Assembly (NCBI GenBank): GCA_965275915.1 | Contig: CBDHYI010000008.1 | Span: 558,001-622,000 of the forward strand | Length of the DNA stretch: 64,000 nucleotides | Direction: 5' to 3' | DNA from: JBDWFY01 sp965275915 | Lineage (GTDB): Bacteria; Pseudomonadota; Alphaproteobacteria; Rhizobiales; Stappiaceae | Shown here: positions 26,155 to 34,677 of the stretch, in pieces | How the letters are laid out: every line of letters starts with the position of its first letter | Position numbering within the stretch: the stretch's first letter is position 1 | Made by a program: the position numbers and the translations under genes | The notes under the pieces: model-generated | Database searches by the model: none | What the model was told of the DNA's origin: nothing | The model's input: the letters and a program-made list of their open reading frames with translations, nothing else

Positions 26155-27504
26155 TTAAACAGCGACGGAATGACGGGCCGGTGATCGGTTAAGATAGCTG
26201 TCGAACGCTGCCGCCGCGACCCGCACAAACGGCTGGCCGGCATCGGTCAGTGTGATTGCATCATTTTCAATTGTCAGCAGGCCGTCCTCCTTCATCTCAT
26301 TGAGATGCCCGATGGAGTCCGCAAGCGTGTCGATCGGCCGACCGTGCGCGGCGCAGATTTCATCAAGCTCGACCCGGTGATCGGACATGATCCGCTCGAT
26401 GATGGCGGCGCGCAGCCGGTCGTCAGGATTGAGGGCAATCCCCTTGGCAATCGGGAAGCGACCGGCTTCGATGTGACGCGTCCAACTGAGAACGTCCGGC
26501 GCGTTCTGGGCATAGCCATCGGGCAGAAAGCCGATTGACGACGCGCCAAGTCCGACAAGGGCCTGAGCCCGATCCGTTGTGTATCCCTGAAAGTTACGTC
26601 GCAGCGTGCCATCGAAAAGCGCCTGCGCCATGCTGTCTGTCGGCAAGGCAAAATGATCAAGTCCGATGGCTACATATCCGTTTTCCGTCAGAAGCTCGCG
26701 CGCAAGTGCTGCCTGTTCGACCCGCGCTTGGGCGCCGGGCAGGTCGGCCTCGTTGATCAGACGCTGATGTTTTTTCATCCAGGGAACATGGGCGTAGCCG
26801 AACAGCGCAATTCGGCTCGGCCTCAGGCGCAGCGTATCTTCAACGGTCCTTGAAATTGTTTCCCGGTTCTGATGCGGAAGTCCGTACATCAGGTCGAAAT
26901 TGATCGCGGAAATACCTTCCCCGCGAAGGGCGGCAACCGCCTGGGACACGACCTGATAGGGCTGAATGCGCCCGATCGCCTTCTGCACACGGGCGTCGAA
27001 GTCCTGAACGCCGAGGCTTGCGCGCGTAATGCCGATGTCGCGCAGGCTTTTTGCAAGGTCCGTATTGACGCTGCGCGGGTCCAGCTCTATGGCATGTTCC
27101 ATATCCGGCCTGAATTCAAAGCCCGCCTTCAAAGCATCGTAAATCGCAAAGAGGGCCTGTTTTGGCAGCAGGCTCGGCGTTCCGCCGCCCCAATGGATAT
27201 GGCTGACCGGCTGCCTGCGGTCCAGGCGCCCGCTGACCAGCCCGATCTCGGCAATCAGCGTTCTGGTATAGTTGAGAATTGGCGCGTCCTTCTTGGACGC
27301 TTTCGTATTGCACCCGCAATAATGGCACATCGCCCGGCAGAACGGGATATGAAGATAGAGCGAGAGCTCCATGGTTTCCCTCAGGCCGTCCAGCCATGTG
27401 CCGTAATCCGTCGATCCGACCTGGCTGCTGAACTGCGGTGCCGTCGGATAGGACGTATACCGGGGAACGGTTCGGGTTGCGTATTTCTTCTCAAGCGGTG
27501 TCAT
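26155..27504 (-). CDS. hemN: Oxygen-independent coproporphyrinogen III oxidase
   Basis: A 449-residue radical-SAM enzyme. The N-terminus PRYTSYPTAPQF and the cluster motif CRAMCHYCGC are those of true HemN rather than HemW. GGGTPSLL, PRSVNTD and SLGVQDFD follow, and a HemN C-terminal domain is present. It oxidatively decarboxylates coproporphyrinogen III to protoporphyrinogen IX when oxygen is scarce, feeding heme to the cbb3 oxidase encoded nearby. A perfect FixK/FNR box lies 36 bp upstream of its start. Confidence 0.95.
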   Translation of the reverse strand: MTPLEKKYATRTVPRYTSYPTAPQFSSQVGSTDYGTWLDGLRETMELSLYLHIPFCRAMCHYCGCNTKASKKDAPILNYTRTLIAEIGLVSGRLDRRQPVSHIHWGGGTPSLLPKQALFAIYDALKAGFEFRPDMEHAIELDPRSVNTDLAKSLRDIGITRASLGVQDFDARVQKAIGRIQPYQVVSQAVAALRGEGISAINFDLMYGLPHQNRETISRTVEDTLRLRPSRIALFGYAHVPWMKKHQRLINEADLPGAQARVEQAALARELLTENGYVAIGLDHFALPTDSMAQALFDGTLRRNFQGYTTDRAQALVGLGASSIGFLPDGYAQNAPDVLSWTRHIEAGRFPIAKGIALNPDDRLRAAIIERIMSDHRVELDEICAAHGRPIDTLADSIGHLNEMKEDGLLTIENDAITLTDAGQPFVRVAAAAFDSYLNRSPARHSVAV

Positions 27505-27539
27505 GCCTGACTGTGTTGCACCTTCGGAACCGGAACACC

Positions 27540-27553
27540 TTGATTCTTATCAA
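27540..27553. promoter_or_regulatory. FixK/FNR box upstream of hemN
   Basis: TTGATTCTTATCAA, exact consensus, centred about 42 bp before the hemN ATG. The distance is short, so the transcript may have a very short leader or the box may act on a nearby alternative promoter. It also lies 208 bp upstream of the divergent AbrB-family gene. Confidence 0.8.
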
Positions 27554-27761
27554 GACCGACCGGTTTCAATCATGCCCCTCCGATCACATGCATCGCTTGA
27601 GTTTTATTGTAGACAGACGTATACAAAGCATCGAAGGCAGAATACCGTTCGCCTGATTTTCCGGGTGTCTCCCTCTGTCGGCATCCGAATTTCGACAAGG
27701 TGTCTCCTCCGGATACACTGTCCGCTCCAACAGCCGTCGGACCCATGATCGACATAGCCTT

Positions 27762-28820
27762 ATGACCGAAACAGACAGTCCCGTCGGACTCACCGCGCGC
27801 GTTCTCCTGACTCTCATTCTGGGTGCCGTCGGCGGTGGGGTTTTTCATCTGTTGGGGCTGCCTGCCGCCTGGTTGTCCGGCGCAATGGTGCTGGTTGCCG
27901 CGATGCAGTTTGCGGGGGCTCCGGTTATGATGCCGGACCGGCTGCGCAATATGGTGTTTGTCATCCTGGGCATTTCGATGGGTACCGGGGTCAAACCGGA
28001 GATCATAGAGCGGGTTGGCGAATGGCCCATATCCATGCTGATCCTGTTTGCCGTGGTCGCCGGAATCATGACTGCCGGCTACCTTATTCTCCACAACATC
28101 ATGAAATGGGATCGGCCGACATCTTTTTTCGGGTCCATTCCCGGTGCGCTTTCTTATGTGATGGCGCTTGCGGAAAGTTCGAAAGCCAAAGTCGCCAATG
28201 TCGCCGTGTCGCAGTCGATCCGCCTGTTTGTCCTGGTTGCCATTCTGCCGATTCTGATAACGGGATCGACCGATATTGACATCCAGGAAGAAGCCGTTGT
28301 GGCGGCGTTCACGATGTCAGACGCAATTCTGACGTTCGTTCTGTGCACGTTGGCCAGCCTTGTCGCGGTCCGCCTCAATATCCCGGGAGGATGGTTGACC
28401 GGCGCCTTCTTTGCCAGCGCCGCATTGAATGGAGCAGGGGTGGTCAATCTGGTGCTGCCGCAATGGTTCGTCATTCCCTGCTACATCGCTCTTGGCTGCG
28501 TGATCGGCGTTCGGTTCAGCAGTGTCAGTCTGTCCGCTTTGAAACAGCTGATCGTTGCCTCTCTGGCGGCCTTTGCGGCGGCGATGGGTATTTCATTGGT
28601 CGGCGCCGCGGCCACGGCCGCTCTGTTGGAGATCCCGTTCGGCCAGGCTCTGCTGGCCTACGCGCCGGGCGGTCTTGAGGTGATGACGCTGCTCGCCTTC
28701 ATGCTGGATCTTGATCCTGCCTTTGTCGCCGCTCATCAGTTGGCCCGGTATGTCGGCATGGTGCTCATTTTGCCGTTTGTCACGCGCATCGTGATCGGGC
28801 CCGCCACGGCGACGCGCTAA
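27762..28820 (+). CDS. AbrB family membrane protein (putative ammonia monooxygenase/transport type)
   Basis: A 352-residue protein with about ten hydrophobic helices in two homologous halves. Each half carries a G-x-L-x-x-x-x-W-L-x-G signature: LLGLPAAWLSGAMVLVAA and LNIPGGWLTGAFFASAAL. FGSIPGALSYVMALAE and YAPGGLEVMTLLAFML mark the second conserved element of each half. This is the COG3180/AbrB-like membrane family (E. coli AbrB, not the Bacillus DNA-binding AbrB). Its function is unknown despite database names such as ammonia monooxygenase. It diverges from hemN; the ribosome site is weak. Confidence 0.8.
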   Translation: MTETDSPVGLTARVLLTLILGAVGGGVFHLLGLPAAWLSGAMVLVAAMQFAGAPVMMPDRLRNMVFVILGISMGTGVKPEIIERVGEWPISMLILFAVVAGIMTAGYLILHNIMKWDRPTSFFGSIPGALSYVMALAESSKAKVANVAVSQSIRLFVLVAILPILITGSTDIDIQEEAVVAAFTMSDAILTFVLCTLASLVAVRLNIPGGWLTGAFFASAALNGAGVVNLVLPQWFVIPCYIALGCVIGVRFSSVSLSALKQLIVASLAAFAAAMGISLVGAAATAALLEIPFGQALLAYAPGGLEVMTLLAFMLDLDPAFVAAHQLARYVGMVLILPFVTRIVIGPATATR

Positions 28821-28916
28821 ACGCGCAATCAGCCGGACCCGTGCGCCATATCGTCCCACAAACATGGTGAGAACTATCTGTCGCATTTCGGCCGGATGGG
28901 TGGCACGATAGGAGTG

Positions 28917-28930
28917 TTGATCTGAGTCAA
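28917..28930. promoter_or_regulatory. FixK/FNR box upstream of ccoN
   Basis: TTGATCTGAGTCAA, matching TTGAT-N4-ATCAA at nine of ten positions, 78 bp before the ccoN start. This spacing fits a class II FNR-type promoter with a leader of about 40 bases. Confidence 0.75.
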
Positions 28931-29008
28931 GGCACGCGGATCGAATTTCGCTAGACCTCGATCTTGGACCAGTGGGGATCCGGACACACACCAACTCGGG
29001 GCGAAGAC

Positions 29009-30664
29009 ATGGCACGACCGTCTCAAGCCAAATATCTGACCTTGGAGCAGGGCGGCTATGCCGTCTTTCTTATTCTGCTCGCATTTGCCTGCCTGATCGT
29101 TGCAGGCAAAACCTATGATCAGGTCATGGCTTTTCACACATCGCTGGGCGCACTGTTTGCGGCAGCGGGCTTGTTTTACATTTTCAAAGACTACTTCAAT
29201 GACGGTGGCGAACCCATTCCCGCTGAAATTGACGGAAAACCCAACTACAATATGGGTCCGGTCAAGTTCGCAGCGGTTGCATCGGTTGTCTGGGGCCTGG
29301 CCGGTTTCCTGGTCGGTGTGATAATCGCGTCCCAGCTCGCCTGGCCCGCACTTAACCTTGATCTCCCCTGGACGAGTTTTGGCCGCCTCCGGCCGCTGCA
29401 TACCTCGGCGGTGATTTTTGCCTTCGGCGGCAACGTGCTGATCGCAACATCGTTTTATGTCGTGCAGCGCACCTGCCGCGCGCGCATGCCCGGAACCGTT
29501 TCACCCTGGTTTGTCGTGCTCGGCTATAACGCATTTATCGTCATCGCCGGTACGGGCTATCTGCTGGGGGCAACCCAGAGCAAAGAATATGCCGAGCCGG
29601 AATGGTATGCCGACCTGTGGCTGACCATTGTCTGGGTCGTTTATCTTCTGGTCTTTCTCGGCACTTTATGGCGCCGAAAGGAGCCGCATATTTATGTGGC
29701 GAACTGGTTCTATCTGGCCTTCATCGTCACGATTGCGATGCTGCATATCGTCAACAATGCGACGATCCCCGTCAGCGTCTTTGGCACAAAATCCTATATC
29801 GTCTGGTCCGGCGTACAGGATGCGCTGGTGCAATGGTGGTACGGCCATAACGCGGTCGGCTTCTTCCTGACGGCCGGTTTCCTGGCGATCATGTATTACT
29901 TTGTGCCGAAGCGCGCCAACCGCCCGGTTTACTCCTACCGGCTGTCGATCGTGCACTTCTGGTCGCTGATCTTCCTCTATATCTGGGCCGGCCCGCACCA
30001 TCTGCACTACACGGCTCTGCCGCAATGGGCATCGACCCTGGGCATGACATTTTCCATCATGCTGTGGATGCCGTCCTGGGGCGGCATGATCAACGGCCTG
30101 ATGACCTTGTCCGGTGCCTGGGACAAGCTCAGAACCGATCCGGTTCTCAGGATGATGGTGGTGTCCCTGGCGTTCTACGGCATGTCAACGTTCGAGGGGC
30201 CGCTCATGTCGGTTCGCGCCGTCAACGCTCTGTCGCACTATACCGACTGGACCATTGGTCACGTGCATTCCGGTGCGCTTGGCTGGGTCGGCTACATCTC
30301 CTTCGGAGCGCTTTACTGCATCATTCCGTGGCTGTGGAACAAGAAGGACGTTTATTCGCTCAAGCTTGTCGACTGGCACTTCTGGCTCTCGACCCTGGGT
30401 ATCGTGCTTTACATCTGTGCCATGTGGGTGTCGGGCATCATGCAGGGCCTGATGTGGCGCGCCTATGATGAGCTTGGTTTCCTTGAATATTCCTTCATCG
30501 AAACCGTCGAGGCGATGCATCCTTATTACATCATCCGTGCTCTGGGCGGGGTTCTGTTCCTGCTTGGGTCTTTCATCATGGCCTACAATCTGTGGATGAC
30601 GGTCTTCCACGGCGAAGAAGCGGAAGCGGATGTGGCCGATGCCGCATTGGCACCGGCTGAGTAA
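29009..30664 (+). CDS. ccoN: cbb3-type cytochrome c oxidase subunit I (CcoN/FixN)
   Basis: A 551-residue heme-copper oxidase subunit with about 12-14 membrane helices. Ligand histidines are visible in LRPLHTSAVIFAFGGN (low-spin heme b), VQWWYGHNAVGFFL (CuB), WAGPHHLHYTALPQW (CuB pair) and DWTIGHVHSGALGW (high-spin and low-spin hemes). It reduces O2 to water with very high affinity and pumps protons. The ATG at 29009 gives the family N-terminus; the frame extends 15 codons further up without conservation. First gene of ccoNOQP, under a FixK box. Confidence 0.96.
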   Translation: MARPSQAKYLTLEQGGYAVFLILLAFACLIVAGKTYDQVMAFHTSLGALFAAAGLFYIFKDYFNDGGEPIPAEIDGKPNYNMGPVKFAAVASVVWGLAGFLVGVIIASQLAWPALNLDLPWTSFGRLRPLHTSAVIFAFGGNVLIATSFYVVQRTCRARMPGTVSPWFVVLGYNAFIVIAGTGYLLGATQSKEYAEPEWYADLWLTIVWVVYLLVFLGTLWRRKEPHIYVANWFYLAFIVTIAMLHIVNNATIPVSVFGTKSYIVWSGVQDALVQWWYGHNAVGFFLTAGFLAIMYYFVPKRANRPVYSYRLSIVHFWSLIFLYIWAGPHHLHYTALPQWASTLGMTFSIMLWMPSWGGMINGLMTLSGAWDKLRTDPVLRMMVVSLAFYGMSTFEGPLMSVRAVNALSHYTDWTIGHVHSGALGWVGYISFGALYCIIPWLWNKKDVYSLKLVDWHFWLSTLGIVLYICAMWVSGIMQGLMWRAYDELGFLEYSFIETVEAMHPYYIIRALGGVLFLLGSFIMAYNLWMTVFHGEEAEADVADAALAPAE

Positions 30665-30677
30665 GGAGCGAGCGACA

Positions 30678-31412
30678 ATGTCTGTTTGGTACAAACATCA
30701 GGTCTTTGAAAAAAACTCTCTCCTTCTCACGGTTGGCATCCTGGTTGTGGTTGCCATCGGTGGTCTGGTTGAGATCGCGCCGCTCTTTTATCTCAAGAGC
30801 ACGATCGAAAAAGTCGAAGGGATGCGGCCCTACACGCCCTTGGAGCTGGCCGGTCGGAACATCTATATCCGCGAGGGGTGCTATCTGTGCCACTCTCAGA
30901 TGATCCGCCCCATGCGCGATGAACTGGAGCGTTACGGCCATTTCTCGCTGGCGGCGGAGTCCATGTATGATCATCCGTTCCAGTGGGGCTCAAAACGAAC
31001 CGGGCCGGATCTGGCGAGGGTGGGCGGCAAGTATTCCGATGAATGGCACCGCGAACATTTGATCGACCCCCGGCAGGTGGTGCCGGAATCGATCATGCCC
31101 GCTTACTCATTCCTTGACGAAACGCGGGTTTCGGTTCGGGACATTCAGGATCATCTGATATCCAACGCCGCCATCGGCGTGCCCTACACCGAAGCGCAGA
31201 TCGAAAATGCCAGGGCCGACCTTCAGGCACAGGCCGATCCGGACAATGACAATGTGGATGCGTTCCTGGAACGCTATCCCGGGGCCAAGGTCCGGAGTTT
31301 TGACGGCAATCCCAGAGAGCTGACGGAGATGGACGCGCTGATCGCCTATCTGCAGATGCTGGGCACTCTGGTCGATTTCTCGATCTATGACGATAAAGCC
31401 AACCTCAGATAG
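30678..31412 (+). CDS. ccoO: cbb3 oxidase monoheme cytochrome c subunit (CcoO/FixO)
   Basis: A 244-residue protein with an N-terminal membrane anchor (LLLTVGILVVVAIGGLVEIA) and a periplasmic cytochrome c domain. The heme c site is GCYLCHSQMIRP and the distal ligand region includes ESIMPAYSFL. It passes electrons from CcoP to CcoN. It begins 13 bp after the ccoN stop, with AAGGAG upstream of the ATG. Confidence 0.96.
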   Translation: MSVWYKHQVFEKNSLLLTVGILVVVAIGGLVEIAPLFYLKSTIEKVEGMRPYTPLELAGRNIYIREGCYLCHSQMIRPMRDELERYGHFSLAAESMYDHPFQWGSKRTGPDLARVGGKYSDEWHREHLIDPRQVVPESIMPAYSFLDETRVSVRDIQDHLISNAAIGVPYTEAQIENARADLQAQADPDNDNVDAFLERYPGAKVRSFDGNPRELTEMDALIAYLQMLGTLVDFSIYDDKANLR

Positions 31413-31423
31413 GGAGTATCAGC

Positions 31424-31576
31424 ATGTTTGGTTACGATGAACTTGCCGGCTTCGCCCAGACCTGGGGTCTGCTTTACTTCATTCTCCTGTTTCTCGGTGT
31501 TCTCGTTTATGCGCTGTGGCCGAAAAACAAAAAACGCTTCGATGACGCGGCGAACATCCCCCTGAGGGAGGATTGA
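31424..31576 (+). CDS. ccoQ: cbb3 oxidase small subunit (CcoQ/FixQ)
   Basis: A 50-residue membrane protein with a single helix (GLLYFILLFLGVLVYALWP) followed by the basic KNKKRF motif and an acidic end. It stabilises the cbb3 complex. It lies 11 bp after ccoO (AGGGAG upstream of the ATG) and 3 bp before ccoP. Confidence 0.93.
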   Translation: MFGYDELAGFAQTWGLLYFILLFLGVLVYALWPKNKKRFDDAANIPLRED

Positions 31577-31579
31577 TAG

Positions 31580-32455
31580 ATGGCTGATAACAATACCGAA
31601 AAAGACGAACTGTCCGGCGTGCCCACAACGGGGCACGTCTGGGACAATATCAGGGAATTGAACAACCCGTTGCCGCGCTGGTGGCTGTGGCTGTTTTATA
31701 TCACCATCATCTGGTCCATCGGGTACTGGATTGTGATGCCCGCCTGGCCGCTGGTTTCAAGCTATACGACCGGTTTGATCGGCGCGAGTCAGCGTGAAGC
31801 GGCACTGGCCGCCTATGATGCGGGTGTTGCGGAGCGGTCGGAACTGGGAGCCAAGATTGTCGAGGCGTCGCTCGAGGATATCGAAGGCACCCAGAATCTC
31901 CTCGAATTTGCGCTCGCCAGCGGACGGGCAGCGTTCGGTGACAATTGTGCGCCCTGTCACGGCACCGGTGCAACCGGATTTTCCGGTTATCCGAACCTTC
32001 AGGACGATGTCTGGATCTGGGGCGGAACGCTGGACGATATTCATCAGACATTGAACTACGGTATCCGGTCCGAGCATGACGAAACCAGGGTGGGTGATAT
32101 GCCGGCATTTGGCCGGGACGAAATTCTGGACAAGGATCAGATCGATCAGGTTGCCAATTTTGTCGTGACCCTTTCCGGCGGTCAGGCCGAGGACGGCGTC
32201 GATATCGAGGCTGGCAAAACGGTTTATGAAGAAAACTGCGCGGTCTGTCATGGCGAGGAAGGCGAGGGCATTCAAGAACTTGGCGCGCCGAATCTCATGG
32301 ACGGTGTCTGGCTTTACGGCGGATCGCTTGACGAGATCCGCAATCAGATTGCCAATGCGCGAAACGGCGTGATGCCGGCCTGGATCGATCGGCTCGATCC
32401 GGCAACGGTCAAGTCCCTTGCGGTCTATGTCCATGCGCTGGGCGGTGGCCAGTAA
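31580..32455 (+). CDS. ccoP: cbb3 oxidase diheme cytochrome c subunit (CcoP/FixP)
   Basis: A 291-residue protein. After a soluble N-terminus (TTGHVWDNIRELNNPLPRWW) comes a membrane helix (LWLFYITIIWSIGYWIVMPA), then two class I cytochrome c domains with CAPCHGTG and CAVCHGEE heme sites and the methionine ligands in VGDMPAFG and NGVMPAWI. It is the electron entry point of the oxidase. A stem-loop follows at 32476-32511. Confidence 0.96.
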   Translation: MADNNTEKDELSGVPTTGHVWDNIRELNNPLPRWWLWLFYITIIWSIGYWIVMPAWPLVSSYTTGLIGASQREAALAAYDAGVAERSELGAKIVEASLEDIEGTQNLLEFALASGRAAFGDNCAPCHGTGATGFSGYPNLQDDVWIWGGTLDDIHQTLNYGIRSEHDETRVGDMPAFGRDEILDKDQIDQVANFVVTLSGGQAEDGVDIEAGKTVYEENCAVCHGEEGEGIQELGAPNLMDGVWLYGGSLDEIRNQIANARNGVMPAWIDRLDPATVKSLAVYVHALGGGQ

Positions 32456-32475
32456 GCGGAACGGGGTCAAAGATC

Positions 32476-32511
32476 GAAAACCGGGTGTGGCAGTATGCCT
32501 ACTCGGTTTTC
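32476..32511 (+). terminator. Stem-loop after ccoNOQP
   Basis: Inverted repeat GAAAACCGGGT / ACTCGGTTTTC with one wobble pair and a 14-base loop, 21 bp after the ccoP stop. The arm ends in TTTTC rather than a free T-run. It may end or attenuate transcription before ccoG. Confidence 0.55.
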
Positions 32512-32520
32512 CAGTCAGAC

Positions 32521-32561
32521 GTTGGTATATTAACATAATCTAATATTAAGTTGATACCAAC
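32521..32561. promoter_or_regulatory. AT-rich nested palindrome upstream of ccoG
   Basis: GTTGGTAT (32521-32528) is repeated inverted as ATACCAAC (32554-32561), and inside it ATATTA (32527-32532) pairs with TAATAT (32541-32546). The run is far more AT-rich than its surroundings and lies 54 bp before the ccoG start. It could be a promoter with an operator. It does not match the FixK consensus. Confidence 0.45.
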
Positions 32562-32614
32562 CGCGCGGGCTGTGCCAGACGAGCCTCTCCGCATTTGACG
32601 ACAGGATTTTGTGC

Positions 32615-34063
32615 GTGACCGATACACCTCACGATTCCATGCCGGAGAGCATGTATGTTGCCTCTAAGAAGGTCTATCCGATGGCCGTGCACGGCCGTCT
32701 TAGGCGGATCAAATGGGCCATATTGCTGATCACGCTCGGAATTTATTACCTCCTGCCGTTCGTCCGCTGGGATCGGGGTCCGGATGCTCCCGGTCAGGCG
32801 GTTCTGATCGATATGGACGCGCGGCGTGCGTACTTTTTCTTCATCGAAATCTGGCCGCAGGAGGTCTACTATCTCACGGGACTTCTGGTGCTTGCGGCGG
32901 TCGCGCTGTTCCTGATGAATGCCATTGCGGGACGGATCTGGTGCGGCTATCTGTGTCCGCAGACCGTTTGGACGGACCTGTTCCTGGCGGTGGAGCGCTG
33001 GACGGAAGGAGACCGGCGCGAGCGGCTCAAGCTGGACGAGGCGCCCTGGACCGTCAGGAAAGCGGGCGCCAAGGCCACCAAGCATTTTCTTTGGCTGATG
33101 ATCGCCTGGTGGACCGGCGGAGCCTGGGTTCTTTACTTCAACGATGCTCCGACCCTTGTCTGGCAATTGCTGATCTTTCAGGCACCGATGATCGCCTATA
33201 TCTGGATTGGCATCCTCACATTCACGACCTATTCCCTCGCCGGCTTTATGCGAGAGCAGGTTTGTACCTATATGTGCCCCTGGCCGCGCATTCAGGCGGC
33301 CTTGACCGACGAGTGGGCGCTCAACGTCACCTATCGGGAAGATCGGGGCGAACCACGGGTGTCTCTTAAGGAGAGCCGCCGGCTCGAAAAGGCCGGACAG
33401 CCTGCCGGTGACTGCATCGACTGCTATCAGTGCGTTGCTGTCTGCCCGACCGGTGTTGATATCCGCGACGGATTGCAGCTCGACTGCATCCAGTGCGGCC
33501 TCTGCATCGACGCCTGTGACAACGTCATGGAAAAGATCGGACGTCAGCCGGGCCTCATCGGCTACGATACCGATATGAATGTCAAACGACGGGCGGAAGG
33601 GCTGCAGCCGATATTCCGGATCGTCAGACCGCGCACGGTGATCTATGCGGTGGTGATCGCGATTGTCGGAGCGGTCATGCTCTATGCGCTCGCAACGCGG
33701 GAATTCGCCGGAATCAACGTGATCCATGACCGGAATCCGATCTATGTCGAGCAGTCGGACGGGTCTGTCCGTAACGGTTACACGATCCGCATTTCCAACA
33801 AGAGAAACAGGGAGCGGAGTTTCGCGTTGGGTGTCGAAGGACTGCCGTTCGGAACACGGGTCGAGGCGGTCGGTGTAAAAGACACAATCGGCGGACGCCC
33901 GGTTATCGAAGTCGGACCGGACACGACAAGAGAGGTGAGGGTCCTGGTTTATACACCCCAGAACTGGGTGGCGCAGGAGTCGACCGGCATAACGTTCCGT
34001 ATCACCGATATGGTGATGGGCGAAATGGCAACCACGCGTGATTACTTCAAAGGGCCGAAATAG
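32615..34063 (+). CDS. ccoG: cbb3 oxidase assembly ferredoxin-like protein (CcoG/FixG/RdxA)
   Basis: A 482-residue membrane protein with about five helices, a FixG/NapH-type motif (GRIWCGYLCPQTVW; EQVCTYMCPWPRIQ) and two [4Fe-4S] motifs (CIDCYQCVAVCPTG; CIQCGLCIDACD), then a C-terminal Ig-like domain. CcoG is a copper(II) reductase needed for cbb3 maturation. GTG at 32615 is favoured because AGGA lies at 32603-32606; a TTG at 32609 is the alternative. It begins the fixGHIS group. Confidence 0.93.
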   Translation: MTDTPHDSMPESMYVASKKVYPMAVHGRLRRIKWAILLITLGIYYLLPFVRWDRGPDAPGQAVLIDMDARRAYFFFIEIWPQEVYYLTGLLVLAAVALFLMNAIAGRIWCGYLCPQTVWTDLFLAVERWTEGDRRERLKLDEAPWTVRKAGAKATKHFLWLMIAWWTGGAWVLYFNDAPTLVWQLLIFQAPMIAYIWIGILTFTTYSLAGFMREQVCTYMCPWPRIQAALTDEWALNVTYREDRGEPRVSLKESRRLEKAGQPAGDCIDCYQCVAVCPTGVDIRDGLQLDCIQCGLCIDACDNVMEKIGRQPGLIGYDTDMNVKRRAEGLQPIFRIVRPRTVIYAVVIAIVGAVMLYALATREFAGINVIHDRNPIYVEQSDGSVRNGYTIRISNKRNRERSFALGVEGLPFGTRVEAVGVKDTIGGRPVIEVGPDTTREVRVLVYTPQNWVAQESTGITFRITDMVMGEMATTRDYFKGPK

Positions 34064-34114
34064 GGGCCAGTGGCGGCCTCGTGCCGCCACAGTCTCGATA
34101 GACGGGATCAGAAC

Positions 34115-34657
34115 ATGACAAAACCGGCACCAGACGAAAAAGCAAACGGGTTCATGAGCAGGCCGGTGACCGGAAAAACGGTCCTGGCCTGGTTTATCGG
34201 TTTTTTCCTAGTGATTTTTACAGCCAATGCCGTCTTTATCTGGCTGGCGCTGACCAGTTGGACAGGCGTCGAGTCCGACAGTCCCTATCAGGTGTCCCAG
34301 ACCTATCAGGAAGAGCTGGAAGCCGCCCGCCGGCAGGCCGATCTTGGCTGGACGATTGAAGTCGATGCCGACCGTCCAGGTGGTGACGTTACTCTGGTGC
34401 GCATGAAGGCTCTGGATCAAAACGCCGCGCCGTTGGTGGGGTATACCGTCAATGCGGCGCTGGCGCGGCCGACGCGGTCCGCCGAAGATCATCAGCTTGT
34501 GCTGACGGAAGCACAGCCCGGTCTTTATACAGGAACATTGCCAAATGTTGCGGCCGGCCAGTGGAACCTCATTCTGGAACTTTATCGGGGCGATTCCCGT
34601 GTCTTTCGCTCCAAAAACCGGGTATATTTGAAGGACGGGGCAGGGGCCGGCTCATAA
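34115..34657 (+). CDS. fixH: FixH/CcoH family protein
   Basis: A 180-residue protein with an N-terminal membrane helix (VLAWFIGFFLVIFTANAVFI), the signature SPYQVSQTYQEELEAARRQ and a periplasmic Ig-like domain (YTGTLPNVAAGQWNLIL). CcoH is needed for stable assembly of cbb3 oxidase. It follows ccoG by 51 bp and precedes fixI by 20 bp. Confidence 0.92.
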   Translation: MTKPAPDEKANGFMSRPVTGKTVLAWFIGFFLVIFTANAVFIWLALTSWTGVESDSPYQVSQTYQEELEAARRQADLGWTIEVDADRPGGDVTLVRMKALDQNAAPLVGYTVNAALARPTRSAEDHQLVLTEAQPGLYTGTLPNVAAGQWNLILELYRGDSRVFRSKNRVYLKDGAGAGS

Positions 34658-34677
34658 CCGGTCCAGGAGATTGTTCG

